Assembly (NCBI GenBank): GCA_016795485.1
Contig: JAEUHM010000040.1
Coordinates: 186,001 to 250,000 of the forward strand
Length of the DNA stretch: 64,000 nucleotides
Reading direction: 5' to 3'
Source: Verrucomicrobiaceae bacterium
Lineage (GTDB): Bacteria > Verrucomicrobiota > Verrucomicrobiia > Verrucomicrobiales > Verrucomicrobiaceae
A program made the position numbers and the translations under genes. A model generated the notes under the pieces. It had not been told where the DNA came from. It saw nothing but the letters and a program-made list of their open reading frames with translations, and searched no databases. Positions 38,705 to 48,299 of this stretch are shown here, piece by piece; position 1 is the stretch's first letter, and each line of letters begins with the position of its first letter.

Positions 38705-41700
38705 ATGTCATCCGATATTATTCGCATCAAAGGCGCGCGCCAAAATAACCTCAAAGGCATCAGCGTCGATTTGCCGCTCAATCAACTGACGGTAATCACA
38801 GGACCAAGCGGAAGTGGTAAGTCTTCGTTGGCTTTTGATACCATCTACGCTGAAGGCCAGCGGCGCTACGTAGAGACTTTCTCTCCGTACACGCGGCAGT
38901 TCTTCGAACGAATGGATAAGCCAAAAGTAGACGCCATCGAAGGCATCCCACCAGCGATTGCCATCGAACAAGTCAACAACGTCCGCAGCACACGCTCAAC
39001 CGTGGGGACGATCACAGAGATCAATGATTACCTCAAGATGCTCTTCCCAAGGCTGGCGGAAGGTCATTGTCCAGAATGTGGGAAACCAGTGCGACCGGAC
39101 ACTGCTGAGAGCATCGTCACGTCATTGATAGAGAAGCATTCAGGCGAGAAAGCGCTCATCGTCTTCCCCGTTCCTGTGCCCAAGAGTGCCGTCACCGAAG
39201 ACTTTGCTTCATTCCTTCAGTCCCAAGGCTTTCTGCGGGTGTGGCTTTACGGTGAAGTCGTTCGTGTGGATGAACTGGGCTCCCGCAAATTGCCGGCTCA
39301 GGTCTCTGTCGTTCAAGATCGCGTCACTCTAATAGCAAAAGATCGCGCTCGACTCTCTGAGTCTGTCGAGACGGCTTTACGACTTGGAAAGGGCAAGATG
39401 ACTGCCGTGCTTGAGCAGATTCAAAAGCCAGAGTCAAAGGTGCAGAACTTCAGCACCGGATGGCACTGCGCTCATTGCGACATCACGCTCGCTTCACCCA
39501 CGCCTGGACTCTTCAGTTTCAACAACCCTATCGGCGCGTGTCCGACTTGTCGTGGTTTTGGCAAGACGCTGGGCCTCGACATGCGCAAAGCGATACCTGA
39601 CGAGTCACTCAGTATCGCGGATGGTCTCGTCCGTGCCTTTGGTGGCAATACGTATGCGGAGTGTCAGACCGACCTCATCACTGCAGCAATCAAGAAGGGT
39701 GTCGACATCCACAAACCGTTTGATCAGTTCAGTGAAAAAGATCGCAAGTGGTTGATTGAAGGCACGCGGGATGATCCAGAAGCCGCCTACAAAGCAGGTG
39801 AGTGGTATGGGGTGCGTGGCTTCTTCAAATGGCAGGAGTCACGAGCGTACAAGATGCACGTTAGGGTGTTTCTAAGCCGCTACCGAGCCTACACCGATTG
39901 TCCGGACTGCTCGGGAGGTCGCCTGAAGAAAGAGGCATTTCATTTTCGCATCAACGAGCTCAGTATTCACGATCTGTGGCGCTTACCGATTACGCGGCTG
40001 CTCCCAGAAGTACAAAGCTGGCCTGTAAACGCCAAGGACCAGGCTGCACGACTGCTCCAAACGGAGATCGTCTCTCGCTTGAGCTACTTGGAACGAGCAG
40101 GCTTGGGCTATCTGAATCTAGATCGTCAAACCCGAACCCTTAGCGGAGGAGAGTTACAGCGCGTAAACCTCACGACGTGCCTGGGCGCATCTCTGGTGAA
40201 TACGCTTTTCGTATTGGATGAGCCTAGCATCGGATTGCACCCCAGAGATATCGGCAAGCTCATCGGCGTGATGGAAGGCCTGCGAGACAAAGGCAACACC
40301 CTCCTAGTAGTAGAGCACGAAGAGAGTGTGATGCGTGCCGCAGACAACATCATCGACATCGGGCCGGGTCGCGGCGAAAAAGGTGGCGAACTCGTCTTCA
40401 GCGGGAAGCTAAGCGCACTCTTGAAACAAAAGGGCTCTCTCACTGGCGAGTATCTCAGCAAGCAGAAATCGATACCTGTGCCGGCCAGTAGACGCGCACC
40501 CAAGAGGCATTTGTCGATTCGTGGTGCCCGTCACAACAATCTCAAAAGTCTATCCGTGGACATCCCACTCGATCGCTTTGTATGCATCACCGGCGTTAGC
40601 GGCAGCGGGAAAAGCACTCTGGTCCATGATGTGTTGTACCGCAATCTTCAGCGGTTGCGTGGAGAGGTGTGCGAGGAAGAGCCGGGGCTCGTAAAGAGCA
40701 TCACTGGTTATGAAAAACTTGGCTCCGTGGTCATGGTGGACCAGTCACCATTGGCACGCACACCACGAAGCACGCCCGCTGTGTTCGTAGGAGCATTCGA
40801 TGCGATTCGCGCAATGTTTGCGGAGACAGAGGACTGCAAGGCAGCGGGCGTGACGCCTGGCTTCTTCAGCTTCAACAGCGGAGATGGCCGGTGCGAGCGT
40901 TGCTGGGGCAACGGCTTCGAGAAGATTGAGATGCAGTTCCTCAGTGATCTCTACGTCACCTGCCCGGAGTGTGAAGGGAAGCGCTACCAGAACCACGCGC
41001 TGAAGTATCAGCTTCAAGGCAAAAACATTCACGAAGTGCTTGGTTTGACGGTCGAAGAGGCAGTCGCGTTCTTCCGCACAGTAGAGTCACGAAAAGCGAC
41101 CAGCGTGGTTCACTCGCTTGAGCTTATTGCAGAAGCGGGACTCGGTTATCTCAAACTTGGCCAACCACTGAACACCTTGTCCGGTGGAGAGGCACAACGT
41201 CTCAAGCTCGTGGGGCATTTGCTAGAGCCAAGCGGCAAAAGTTTGCTTTTGTTGGATGAACCAACGACGGGACTTCACTTTGACGACATTGCGCTCCTGG
41301 TGAAGCTCCTGCAGCGGCTTGTCGATGAGGGCCACAGCCTTGTGGTGATTGAGCACAATGTAGAAGTCATCAAGTGTGCCGACTGGATCATTGATCTCGG
41401 TCCCGAAGGCGGCGAACAAGGTGGAGCGCTCGTCTTTGCAGGAACGCCAGAAGACATTCAGACATGTGAAGCGTCCCACACAGGAAAGTTTCTTCAAGAA
41501 GGTGCAAGCACATCGCGCGCTACGAGCTCAGCGAAGAAGCAGCCTAACGCAAAACAGAAAAAGGAAATAGAGAGCGCATCCTGCATCAGCATTCGAGGAG
41601 CGCGTGAACACAACCTCAAAAACATCTCCGTCGAGATTCCTCGTGATGAGTTTGTGGTTGTGACGGGACTCAGTGGCAGCGGCAAGTCCTCGCTAGCGTT

Positions 41701-44173
41701 TGATTTGGTTTTTGCCGAGGGCCAACGGCGCTTCTTGGACTCCATGTCGGTGTATGCGCGGACATTTGTGGAGCAAATGGAGAAGCCTGATGTGGATCTG
41801 ATCTCTGGCGTGCCGCCGACCGTTGCGATCGAACAACGAATCTCGCGTGGGGGTGGCAAGTCCACTGTGGCGACCGTGACCGAAGTCTACCACTTCCTGC
41901 GGTTGCTGTTCGCTAAGCTGGGGACTCAGCACTGTCCCAAATGCGATGTTCCAGTGAAAAAACAGAGCACTCAAGCTATTGTCCAGGCGGTGGCCGAGCT
42001 CGCCAAAGACGGAGGCTTCCACCTGATGGCACCGTTGATCAAAGCCAGGAAGGGATTTCACAACGAGGTCGCTGAGCATGCACGTAAACAAGGCATTGAG
42101 ACGCTGCTAGTCGATGGCGCCTTCAAGGACACGGCGAACTTTAAGCGCCTGGAGCGATTCAAAGAGCACACGATTGATGCGGTGATCGCGAAGGTGGAGA
42201 AGAACACCAAACCGGAGGCTCTACGCCCCCTGGTGGAGAGGGCTCTCAAGATGGGCAAAAACACGCTCAGGCTCCTCATGCGTGACAAATCCATCCACGT
42301 GCTGAACACGGAAATGAGCTGCCCAAGTTGCGGCTGGAGCTTCGAGGAACTGGACCCGCGATTGTTCAGCTTCAACAGCCCTCACGGCTGGTGCAAAACG
42401 TGCCGTGGTTTCGGTGTCGTGACCGGAAACGCACCCGCAGAGGCAGATCGCAGCAGCGATGTGTCAATGCTGGAGATGGAGATGCTAGAGGAGCGCCGAT
42501 TTAGCTCCGACGATGACGAAGCTGGTCCACGTGAGTTGTGCAAGGTTTGCAATGGCTCACGAATCAATGAGGTGGGCCGTGCAGTGAGGTTACAGGGCGT
42601 GAAGATTGCCGACTTTGGGGCGCATAGCGCTGCCAGTGCGGCCAATTTGATGAGTAAGTTCAAGTTCAGCGGAACTGAGGCAGTCATTGCACGAGACATC
42701 ACCACTGAGATCACTCAGCGACTTAAGTTCATGCAGGAGGTGGGACTTGGCTATTTGCAACTCAACCGTAGCGCCGACACGTTGAGCGGTGGTGAGGCTC
42801 AACGCATACGGCTCGCAGCTCAACTTGGCAGCAATCTGCGCGGGGTGTTGTATGTGCTCGACGAACCGACCATCGGACTGCATCCACGCGACAACGAGAA
42901 GCTCTTGGACACACTGACGGCTCTTCGTGACAAAGGAAACTCTCTGCTCGTCGTGGAGCACGATGACGAAACCATGCGGCGTGCGGATACGATTCTCGAT
43001 CTCGGCCCTGGTGCAGGCCGACTCGGAGGAGAAGTCATCGCCAAAGGCACCTTGGAGCAGATCCTAAAGAACAAAAAGAGCGTGACTGGCATCTCGCTCA
43101 AGGAAGGCATTCCTCATCCAGTGCGCGGCAAGCGCCGTCCTCTTCCCAAAGCAGAGTGGATGATGCTCAAAGGTGCCTCGGCCAACAATCTGAAGAACAT
43201 CGATGTCAAAATCCCTCTCGGTAGGCTGACGATCATCACTGGTGTCAGCGGTAGCGGCAAAAGCTCTCTCATGCATGGCTGCTTGCTGCCCGCAGCGAGA
43301 TCCGTGGTGAAGAAGGAAAAAGCCAAAGAGCCAACTTGGAAGTCAATCAGTGGACTGGAATCGATTGAGCACATTCACGAAGTCGATCAATCACTGATTG
43401 GCAAGACCTCGCGCTCATGTCCAGCCACTTATGTGGGGATCTTTGATGACATAAGAAAGCTGTTTGGCCAAGTGCCGCTAGCACGTGCCCGCGGCTACAC
43501 GCAAAGCCGATTCTCCTTCAATACCGAAGGGGGCCGATGCGAGGTTTGCCAGGGTAACGGAGAGATCAAAGTGGAGATGAACTTCCTTCCCACCACTTCG
43601 GTGCCTTGTGAGGCCTGCAAAGGAGCACGATTCAATGCCGCTACGCTCGAAGTAGAGTACAACGGCAAAACGATCGGGGATGTGTTGCGCATGAGCATCG
43701 ACGAAGCCGCTGTGTTCTTTGAGTCGGTACAGAAAATAGCGCGACCGCTGAAGTTGCTAGCGGATACGGGGCTCGGTTATCTTCAACTCGGCCAGCCAAG
43801 TCCGACTCTAAGCGGCGGGGAAGCCCAACGCATCAAGTTAGTGACGGAGTTGAGGTCAGGTGCTGGACGCACAGTGAAAGAGCAGCTCAAAGGCATCACC
43901 AAAGCCGGAAAGAGGAATCTCTACCTCATCGAGGAACCCACCATCGGTCTCCACATTCGGGATGTGGCGCGCTTGATCGATGTTCTGCATCGCTTGGTCG
44001 ATGAAGGTCATACCGTCATCGTGATTGAGCACCACCCTGACATCTATCAGGAAGCTGACTACCTCATCGACATCGGCCCAGAAGCCGGAGAAGAAGGAGG
44101 CCAACTCGTCGCAGCAGGAACACCGGAGGAAGTGAAAAAAGTGAAAAACAGCAGGACAGCGCGGTTTTTGTGA
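38705..44173 (+). CDS. uvrA: Tandem double-length UvrA, excinuclease ABC subunit A
   Basis: An 1822-residue protein made of two complete UvrA units in one chain. Four Walker A motifs are seen: GPSGSGKSS (about residue 33), GVSGSGKST (about 630), GLSGSGKSS (about 988) and GVSGSGKSS (about 1512). Four LSGGE signatures lie near residues 477, 826, 1360 and 1701. Walker B reads [27 protein letters not shown] and, in the last, EEPTIGLHI. Zinc-finger cysteines include [29 protein letters not shown] and CEVCQGNG. UvrA finds bulky DNA lesions with UvrB; normal UvrA is about 940 residues and acts as a dimer. Double-length UvrA is known in Chlamydia. Start at 38705 fits the usual N-terminus. Confidence 0.95.
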   Translation: MSSDIIRIKGARQNNLKGISVDLPLNQLTVITGPSGSGKSSLAFDTIYAEGQRRYVETFSPYTRQFFERMDKPKVDAIEGIPPAIAIEQVNNVRSTRSTVGTITEINDYLKMLFPRLAEGHCPECGKPVRPDTAESIVTSLIEKHSGEKALIVFPVPVPKSAVTEDFASFLQSQGFLRVWLYGEVVRVDELGSRKLPAQVSVVQDRVTLIAKDRARLSESVETALRLGKGKMTAVLEQIQKPESKVQNFSTGWHCAHCDITLASPTPGLFSFNNPIGACPTCRGFGKTLGLDMRKAIPDESLSIADGLVRAFGGNTYAECQTDLITAAIKKGVDIHKPFDQFSEKDRKWLIEGTRDDPEAAYKAGEWYGVRGFFKWQESRAYKMHVRVFLSRYRAYTDCPDCSGGRLKKEAFHFRINELSIHDLWRLPITRLLPEVQSWPVNAKDQAARLLQTEIVSRLSYLERAGLGYLNLDRQTRTLSGGELQRVNLTTCLGASLVNTLFVLDEPSIGLHPRDIGKLIGVMEGLRDKGNTLLVVEHEESVMRAADNIIDIGPGRGEKGGELVFSGKLSALLKQKGSLTGEYLSKQKSIPVPASRRAPKRHLSIRGARHNNLKSLSVDIPLDRFVCITGVSGSGKSTLVHDVLYRNLQRLRGEVCEEEPGLVKSITGYEKLGSVVMVDQSPLARTPRSTPAVFVGAFDAIRAMFAETEDCKAAGVTPGFFSFNSGDGRCERCWGNGFEKIEMQFLSDLYVTCPECEGKRYQNHALKYQLQGKNIHEVLGLTVEEAVAFFRTVESRKATSVVHSLELIAEAGLGYLKLGQPLNTLSGGEAQRLKLVGHLLEPSGKSLLLLDEPTTGLHFDDIALLVKLLQRLVDEGHSLVVIEHNVEVIKCADWIIDLGPEGGEQGGALVFAGTPEDIQTCEASHTGKFLQEGASTSRATSSAKKQPNAKQKKEIESASCISIRGAREHNLKNISVEIPRDEFVVVTGLSGSGKSSLAFDLVFAEGQRRFLDSMSVYARTFVEQMEKPDVDLISGVPPTVAIEQRISRGGGKSTVATVTEVYHFLRLLFAKLGTQHCPKCDVPVKKQSTQAIVQAVAELAKDGGFHLMAPLIKARKGFHNEVAEHARKQGIETLLVDGAFKDTANFKRLERFKEHTIDAVIAKVEKNTKPEALRPLVERALKMGKNTLRLLMRDKSIHVLNTEMSCPSCGWSFEELDPRLFSFNSPHGWCKTCRGFGVVTGNAPAEADRSSDVSMLEMEMLEERRFSSDDDEAGPRELCKVCNGSRINEVGRAVRLQGVKIADFGAHSAASAANLMSKFKFSGTEAVIARDITTEITQRLKFMQEVGLGYLQLNRSADTLSGGEAQRIRLAAQLGSNLRGVLYVLDEPTIGLHPRDNEKLLDTLTALRDKGNSLLVVEHDDETMRRADTILDLGPGAGRLGGEVIAKGTLEQILKNKKSVTGISLKEGIPHPVRGKRRPLPKAEWMMLKGASANNLKNIDVKIPLGRLTIITGVSGSGKSSLMHGCLLPAARSVVKKEKAKEPTWKSISGLESIEHIHEVDQSLIGKTSRSCPATYVGIFDDIRKLFGQVPLARARGYTQSRFSFNTEGGRCEVCQGNGEIKVEMNFLPTTSVPCEACKGARFNAATLEVEYNGKTIGDVLRMSIDEAAVFFESVQKIARPLKLLADTGLGYLQLGQPSPTLSGGEAQRIKLVTELRSGAGRTVKEQLKGITKAGKRNLYLIEEPTIGLHIRDVARLIDVLHRLVDEGHTVIVIEHHPDIYQEADYLIDIGPEAGEEGGQLVAAGTPEEVKKVKNSRTARFL

Positions 44174-44249
44174 GGCGGTCTGGCAGTTCCCCTTGGGCGC
44201 TGATGCTAATTGCGATCAGGCCCAGTTGACGTTTGGCATAGTTTTAGGA

Positions 44250-44272
44250 CTCCTTTGGCAAGGAGAGCTTTT
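44250..44272 (+). terminator. Weak candidate terminator after uvrA
   Basis: CTCCTT and AAGGAG form a 6-base stem with loop TGGC, followed by GCTTTTGG. The stem is short and the T-run only four bases. Confidence 0.3.
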
Positions 44273-44457
44273 GGTTGGGCAGGCTGCCGCTTCCCAAGGC
44301 TTCTCACGGCCAGAGTCAGATCCGGATCGGCAGACTGTGACCTACCCACGCCTTATTCTTTGGCTGAGACATATTTGTATCCTTTGGGAGTCAGCTGGGC
44401 TTGTCAGCCCACCCCATTGTTGCCATGGCTCCCCGATTGGGGCGGCAGGATGATGAT

Positions 44458-44488
44458 TTGAAGACATTATGTTTGTAAAACATAATGT
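44458..44488 (+). promoter_or_regulatory. Promoter covered by an 11-base palindrome, upstream of the DUF234-type ATPase gene
   Basis: TTGAAG (44458-44463) and CATAAT (44481-44486) are spaced by 17 bases, a good sigma-70 pattern. The inverted repeat ACATTATGTTT / AAACATAATGT (44464-44474 and 44478-44488, 3-base centre) covers the spacer and the -10 exactly. The ATG is 37 bases further on. This is how an autorepressor site would look; the ATPase itself carries a winged-helix-like part and could be the binder. Binding is inference. Confidence 0.6.
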
Positions 44489-44525
44489 TTGAAGTGATGC
44501 AAGATGGCGGGTATCCTTCTGAGGA

Positions 44526-45797
44526 ATGAACTTGGACTTTGTGAATCGCGTCAAGGAGCAAGAGGAGCTGGCTGCGGCGGCTCGGAAGGGCGGACTGTTG
44601 GTCATTTTTGGCCGTCGGCGGGTGGGGAAAAGCCGGTTGTTACGGCAGTGGCTGGCTGTTAATGGCGGGATGTACAGTCAGGCGATTGAGGGTCCACAGG
44701 ATATGCAGATCAAGCAGGTGTTTGAGGACATCAAAGGGCAATTGGGCACTCAGATCATGCCCAAGACGTGGCCGGAGATGTTTGAGGTGCTTTCTTTGCA
44801 AAAGAAGCCGTGGGTGCTGTGCCTGGATGAGTTCCCGTATCTCACAGCTACGGATGGCTCTCTGCCCAGCCAGTTGCAGCGGTGGATTGACCAGGCATTG
44901 CCAAAGGGTTGCTTGCTCATTTTGGCTGGTTCGAGCACGCGGATGATGAATGATTTGTTTCTGAACCGGTCCGCACCGCTGTATGGCCGCGCTCACAAGC
45001 TTTTGCAGGTGAAGCCGATGGACTATGAAGCCTTTTGCCAAGCCTGTGGCTTGAAGGCTGCTGCCATGGCTTCCTTTGATCAATTTTCTCTTGTTGGAGG
45101 GATTCCGAAGTACTGGGAGTTCGTGGAGAAGGGCGCGGATGCCATAGCGCTGGCAGAGGCGCTCTACTTTGACTTTGCGCCCTACATGGAGCAGGAGCCG
45201 CAGCGCATTCTACGGGATGAAGGGGTCATCGGTGCCAATGCAGTGTCTGTTTTGGAGGCCGTGGGCCGTGGTGCTGAACGCCCGTCAGAGATCGCTATGC
45301 GGTTAGGTACCGCGCAGACAAACCTTTCGCGCCTGCTGCAACAATTGCTTGATGCTTCGGTGCTGGAGCGTGAGCTGCCTTATGGCGAAAGTGTGCGGAC
45401 TACGAAGAAGATTCTTTACCGGATAGCGGACCCTACGATGCGCTTTTGGTTCCGCGTGTATTCACCTCACAGGAGCCGTTGGATGACCTATACGGAGGAG
45501 GAAAAGCAGAAGCTGATTCACGACCATGCGTCCACGGTGTTTGAGGACATGTGCCGCGCTCGTTATCCAGGGGCTAGTCGCTATTGGGAGAAGAACTTTG
45601 AGTTGGACCTTGTGGCTCCGGACCCCGAGCATGAAAGGCACCTACTGGTGGCTGAGGTGAAATGGCACAAGCTCTCCGCGTCCGAGCGCCGTCAGATTCA
45701 AAGCCAACTCGAGAACAAGTGGCAGCGTTGTGCACTGGCAACAAAGTACCCCAAAGTACGGGTTGAGGTGTTTGATGCCTCAGCACTTGTCACGTGA
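44526..45797 (+). CDS. Archaeal-type ATPase with DUF234 C-terminal domain
   Basis: A 423-residue STAND-like ATPase. The first 200 residues fit the archaeal ATPase family: FVNRVKEQEEL, Walker A GRRRVGKSRLL, Walker B WVLCLDEFPYL and LAGSSTRMM sensor. Residues 240-300 look like a winged helix (RPSEIAMRLGTAQTNLSRLL), and the C-terminus (MRFWFRVYSPHRSR, LVAEVKWHKLSA) fits DUF234, whose last part resembles a PD-(D/E)xK nuclease with the E-x-K in VAEVKW. Such proteins are common in mobile or defence contexts but their role is unsettled. The gene follows a palindromic promoter and precedes a second ATPase gene by 56 bases. Confidence 0.88.
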   Translation: MNLDFVNRVKEQEELAAAARKGGLLVIFGRRRVGKSRLLRQWLAVNGGMYSQAIEGPQDMQIKQVFEDIKGQLGTQIMPKTWPEMFEVLSLQKKPWVLCLDEFPYLTATDGSLPSQLQRWIDQALPKGCLLILAGSSTRMMNDLFLNRSAPLYGRAHKLLQVKPMDYEAFCQACGLKAAAMASFDQFSLVGGIPKYWEFVEKGADAIALAEALYFDFAPYMEQEPQRILRDEGVIGANAVSVLEAVGRGAERPSEIAMRLGTAQTNLSRLLQQLLDASVLERELPYGESVRTTKKILYRIADPTMRFWFRVYSPHRSRWMTYTEEEKQKLIHDHASTVFEDMCRARYPGASRYWEKNFELDLVAPDPEHERHLLVAEVKWHKLSASERRQIQSQLENKWQRCALATKYPKVRVEVFDASALVT

Positions 45798-45853
45798 TCG
45801 ATTCACAAGACTGGCCTTGAGGTTCGTGATGGGGTGAGGGATGATCTCTCGCT

Positions 45854-46630
45854 GTGGGATCATCGCTTCATGCCTCGCATTTTATAAACTCTATCACCAT
45901 TGATCGCCCTGAGGGCCAGATTGGGGAGCGATTTCCTTTTTCGGTGCCGTCGATACGTTCGATCGACTCGATTGAGTTACACCCAAAGGTGACGTTTTTT
46001 GTTGGGGAGAATGGCTCTGGCAAATCCACGTTATTGGAAGCCATTGCGGACAAACTGGGCTTCTCTCTCCAAGGCGGCGGCAGGAATAAGAACCCGATGC
46101 TCGATGGCTATCAGACAGAGCTAGCCAGCTACCTGTCTCTTCGGAGGACGCCCAATCGACCCATGGATGCGTTTTTCCTTCGTGCAGAAAGTTACTTCAA
46201 TCATGCTTCTGAATTGGATGAACTGGAGCGCACTCCGTTTTGTGATGGGGCGTTGCGATCTTATGGGGGCAAGAGCTTACATGAGGTGTCGCATGGAGAG
46301 GCGTTCTTTGCGACCTTGGTGCATCGGCTGGGCGGGCATGGGGTCTACCTGTTTGACGAGCCTGAGGCAGCGCTTTCACCACAGCGGCAGCTTTCTATGC
46401 TGGTGCGCATTCACGATCTGGTGGCTGAGTTCTCGCAGTTCATCATTGCTACCCACTCGCCACTGATCATGGCGTATCCTGATGCATTCATTTACCACTT
46501 CAGCGAGACGGGCATTGAACGGATAGCGTATGAGGACACGGAGCACTTCCAGGTGACGCGAAACTTTTTGCGTGATCCGAGTGGAATGACGCGGAAGCTT
46601 TTGACGGACCCAGAAGCGGACAGAGATTAG
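45854..46630 (+). CDS. Small AAA/ABC-type ATPase
   Basis: A 258-residue ATPase of the SMC/RecF-like class that occurs alone in many bacteria. It has Walker A VGENGSGKSTLLE near residue 51, a signature-like EVSHGEAFFATL, Walker B VYLFDEPEAALSP and the switch His in IATHSPLIMA. No coiled coil or extra domain. The start is GTG at 45854, the first start codon after an in-frame stop at 45842. Cellular role unknown; relatives have been proposed in defence and in nucleic-acid transactions. The next gene starts 6 bases downstream. Confidence 0.88.
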   Translation: MGSSLHASHFINSITIDRPEGQIGERFPFSVPSIRSIDSIELHPKVTFFVGENGSGKSTLLEAIADKLGFSLQGGGRNKNPMLDGYQTELASYLSLRRTPNRPMDAFFLRAESYFNHASELDELERTPFCDGALRSYGGKSLHEVSHGEAFFATLVHRLGGHGVYLFDEPEAALSPQRQLSMLVRIHDLVAEFSQFIIATHSPLIMAYPDAFIYHFSETGIERIAYEDTEHFQVTRNFLRDPSGMTRKLLTDPEADRD

Positions 46631-46636
46631 TTGCTT

Positions 46637-47353
46637 ATGCTCATAAAGGTTTGTCTCACTTTCATCCTGGTGTTCGGCATGAACACGTTGAAGGCCACAC
46701 CAAAGTCGATTCGTGTGTTCGTCGCGCTGTGTGACAATGCCACTCAGGGGATTGTGAAAGTGGGTGCGCGGATTGGCGATGGTGACAAGCCGGATGAGAA
46801 TCTCTATTGGGGTTGTGATGATGGGCTGAAGCGTTACTTCGGAAAGAGCAAGAAGTGGAAGTTGATCAGCAAAAGCGCATCACCAGGTCCGGTGCTTGAA
46901 ACGCTGGAGTTTACCCACACACAAACTGACATCAGATTGAAGGCGGAGGCATATCGTGGCTCATGCATGAAGGATTGCCTGTCCGCCTTTGAGGCATGCG
47001 TGCGTGAAGGCAAAGAAGATCTCATCGCTTTCATCGGTCACAACGGACTCATGGATTTTGCCCTGCCGTATGAGGCTGCAAGTCCTGCACGGAAGGCTGA
47101 TGTGGCAGTCCTGTGTTGCATGAGTGAAGCGTGGTTCAAAGACCGCATCACCCAACAGGGCGGGCAACCTTGGCTAATGACCACCCAACTTATGTACCCG
47201 GGATCATTCATCCTCCACGAGGGCATAGAGGCATGGCGCACTGGCGGTGATTTGTCCGCGACCCGATCTGCTGCAGCCGCAGCCTATGCCAAAAACCAAC
47301 GCATCTCCCAAAAAGCAGCACTTGGGATCTTTTCCCGACTGGAAACGAAGTGA
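46637..47353 (+). CDS. Exported protein of uncharacterised family with a possible His/Cys dyad
   Basis: A 238-residue protein. I chose the ATG at 46637; a TTG at 46631 is possible. It has a signal peptide-like start (MLIKVCLTFILVFGMNTLKA). Conserved-looking blocks are VFVALCDNATQGIV, ENLYWGCDDGLKRYF, IAFIGHNGLMDFALP and VAVLCCMSEAWFKDR. A His-Asn-Gly after a hydrophobic strand and a Cys-Cys after the next strand recall the dyad of caspase-like clan CD peptidases, but this is only pattern similarity. It follows two ATPase genes on the same strand with 6 bases spacing. Family not recognised by name. Confidence 0.75.
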   Translation: MLIKVCLTFILVFGMNTLKATPKSIRVFVALCDNATQGIVKVGARIGDGDKPDENLYWGCDDGLKRYFGKSKKWKLISKSASPGPVLETLEFTHTQTDIRLKAEAYRGSCMKDCLSAFEACVREGKEDLIAFIGHNGLMDFALPYEAASPARKADVAVLCCMSEAWFKDRITQQGGQPWLMTTQLMYPGSFILHEGIEAWRTGGDLSATRSAAAAAYAKNQRISQKAALGIFSRLETK

Positions 47354-47360
47354 ATGATCT

Positions 47361-48296
47361 TCACTTTAGCTCAGGATCGGCCACAGCATCTGCTTTTCGG
47401 TAGAGCTTGGTGGGAATGAGGGTCTGAGGCGGCACATCGAGGCCCTCGGAGTAAGCGGCAATCGCTTTGGCGATCTCGATTCCCATCTTGTCAGGAAACT
47501 GAATGGGATCGACGTAGATTTTTCCTTCCTTGATAGCCTGCTTGCCTTCTGGTTGACCGTCAAACCCGATCAGCACGACATTCTCTGCCTTTCCTGCCTT
47601 TTCGAGGGCCGCACGAGCACCCAGGGCTGAAGGATCGTTGATAGCAAAGATTCCTCGCAGATCAGGATGGGCCTGAAGCATGTCCTCGGCGGCCTTGAAG
47701 CCTTTGTCTTTGGCTCCACCGCCATCTAGCTCACTCACGATGTCGATCTTTGCATCCGGCTTGGCAGAGTTGTGAGCGGCGATTACCTCTTTGAATCCAT
47801 TCACCCTCAGAATGCATGATTCGACCTGCTTGAGGTCAAGAATCGCTACTTTGGAAGGACGCCCTGCCAAGGCTTCGATCATGGCGGCGGCTGCTTCTTT
47901 GCCTCCACCGTAATTGTCTGTGGCGATCTGGGTGACGATCTGCACTCCCGGTTCGTTACAGGGAATGTCGACCGTGAACACTGGGATGCCAGCTGCGTTT
48001 GCCTCCTTAATGACAGGCACGATTGCCTTTGAGTCAGCAGGCGAAAGCACGATTGCCACACACTTTTTGACGATGAAGTCCTTCACCTGATGACTCTGGC
48101 GAGCCACATCATTGTCGGCGCTAACGACGAGCGTCTCATAGCCTTTTTTGGTTGCTTCCACGGTCAACTGATCGCCAATGACCTTAAAGAATGGGTTCTG
48201 CAAGGTGAGCAAAGAGGCTCCGATAAGACCACGCTCTGCGGAATAACTGGGAAAGACGATCAGAAGCGCACTGAGGATGACAGAGAAGAACCTCAT
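47361..48296 (-). CDS. Periplasmic sugar-binding protein (RbsB-like)
   Basis: A 311-residue periplasmic binding protein of the ribose/galactose class (Peripla_BP_4). The signal peptide ends SYSAERG. Family blocks: IGASLLTLQNPFFKVIGD, LVVSADNDVARQ, CVAIVLSPADSKAIVPVI, IPVFTVDIPCNEPGVQI and IFAINDPSALGARAALE. The C-terminus VDPIQFPDKMG replaces the usual ATVAQ-type loop. No ABC permease or ATPase gene lies beside it; the upstream neighbour is a Sel1-repeat protein, 3 bases away on the same strand. The sugar cannot be read; a transport or sensory role is possible. Confidence 0.88.
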   Translation of the reverse strand: MRFFSVILSALLIVFPSYSAERGLIGASLLTLQNPFFKVIGDQLTVEATKKGYETLVVSADNDVARQSHQVKDFIVKKCVAIVLSPADSKAIVPVIKEANAAGIPVFTVDIPCNEPGVQIVTQIATDNYGGGKEAAAAMIEALAGRPSKVAILDLKQVESCILRVNGFKEVIAAHNSAKPDAKIDIVSELDGGGAKDKGFKAAEDMLQAHPDLRGIFAINDPSALGARAALEKAGKAENVVLIGFDGQPEGKQAIKEGKIYVDPIQFPDKMGIEIAKAIAAYSEGLDVPPQTLIPTKLYRKADAVADPELK

Positions 48297-48299
48297 GGC

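Larger units (their letters stand above)
44174..44525. other. 352-base gap between uvrA and the ATPase gene
   Basis: No convincing gene; a reading frame at 44193-44453 has no protein-like pattern. It holds a weak hairpin near its start and a promoter with a palindrome at its end. Small stems such as CCCC-GATT-GGGG occur near 44431 but have no clear role. Confidence 0.6.

Noticed and set aside
44193-44453. Small gene after uvrA
   Set aside because: Composition is not protein-like, there is no ribosome-binding site and no recognisable pattern.
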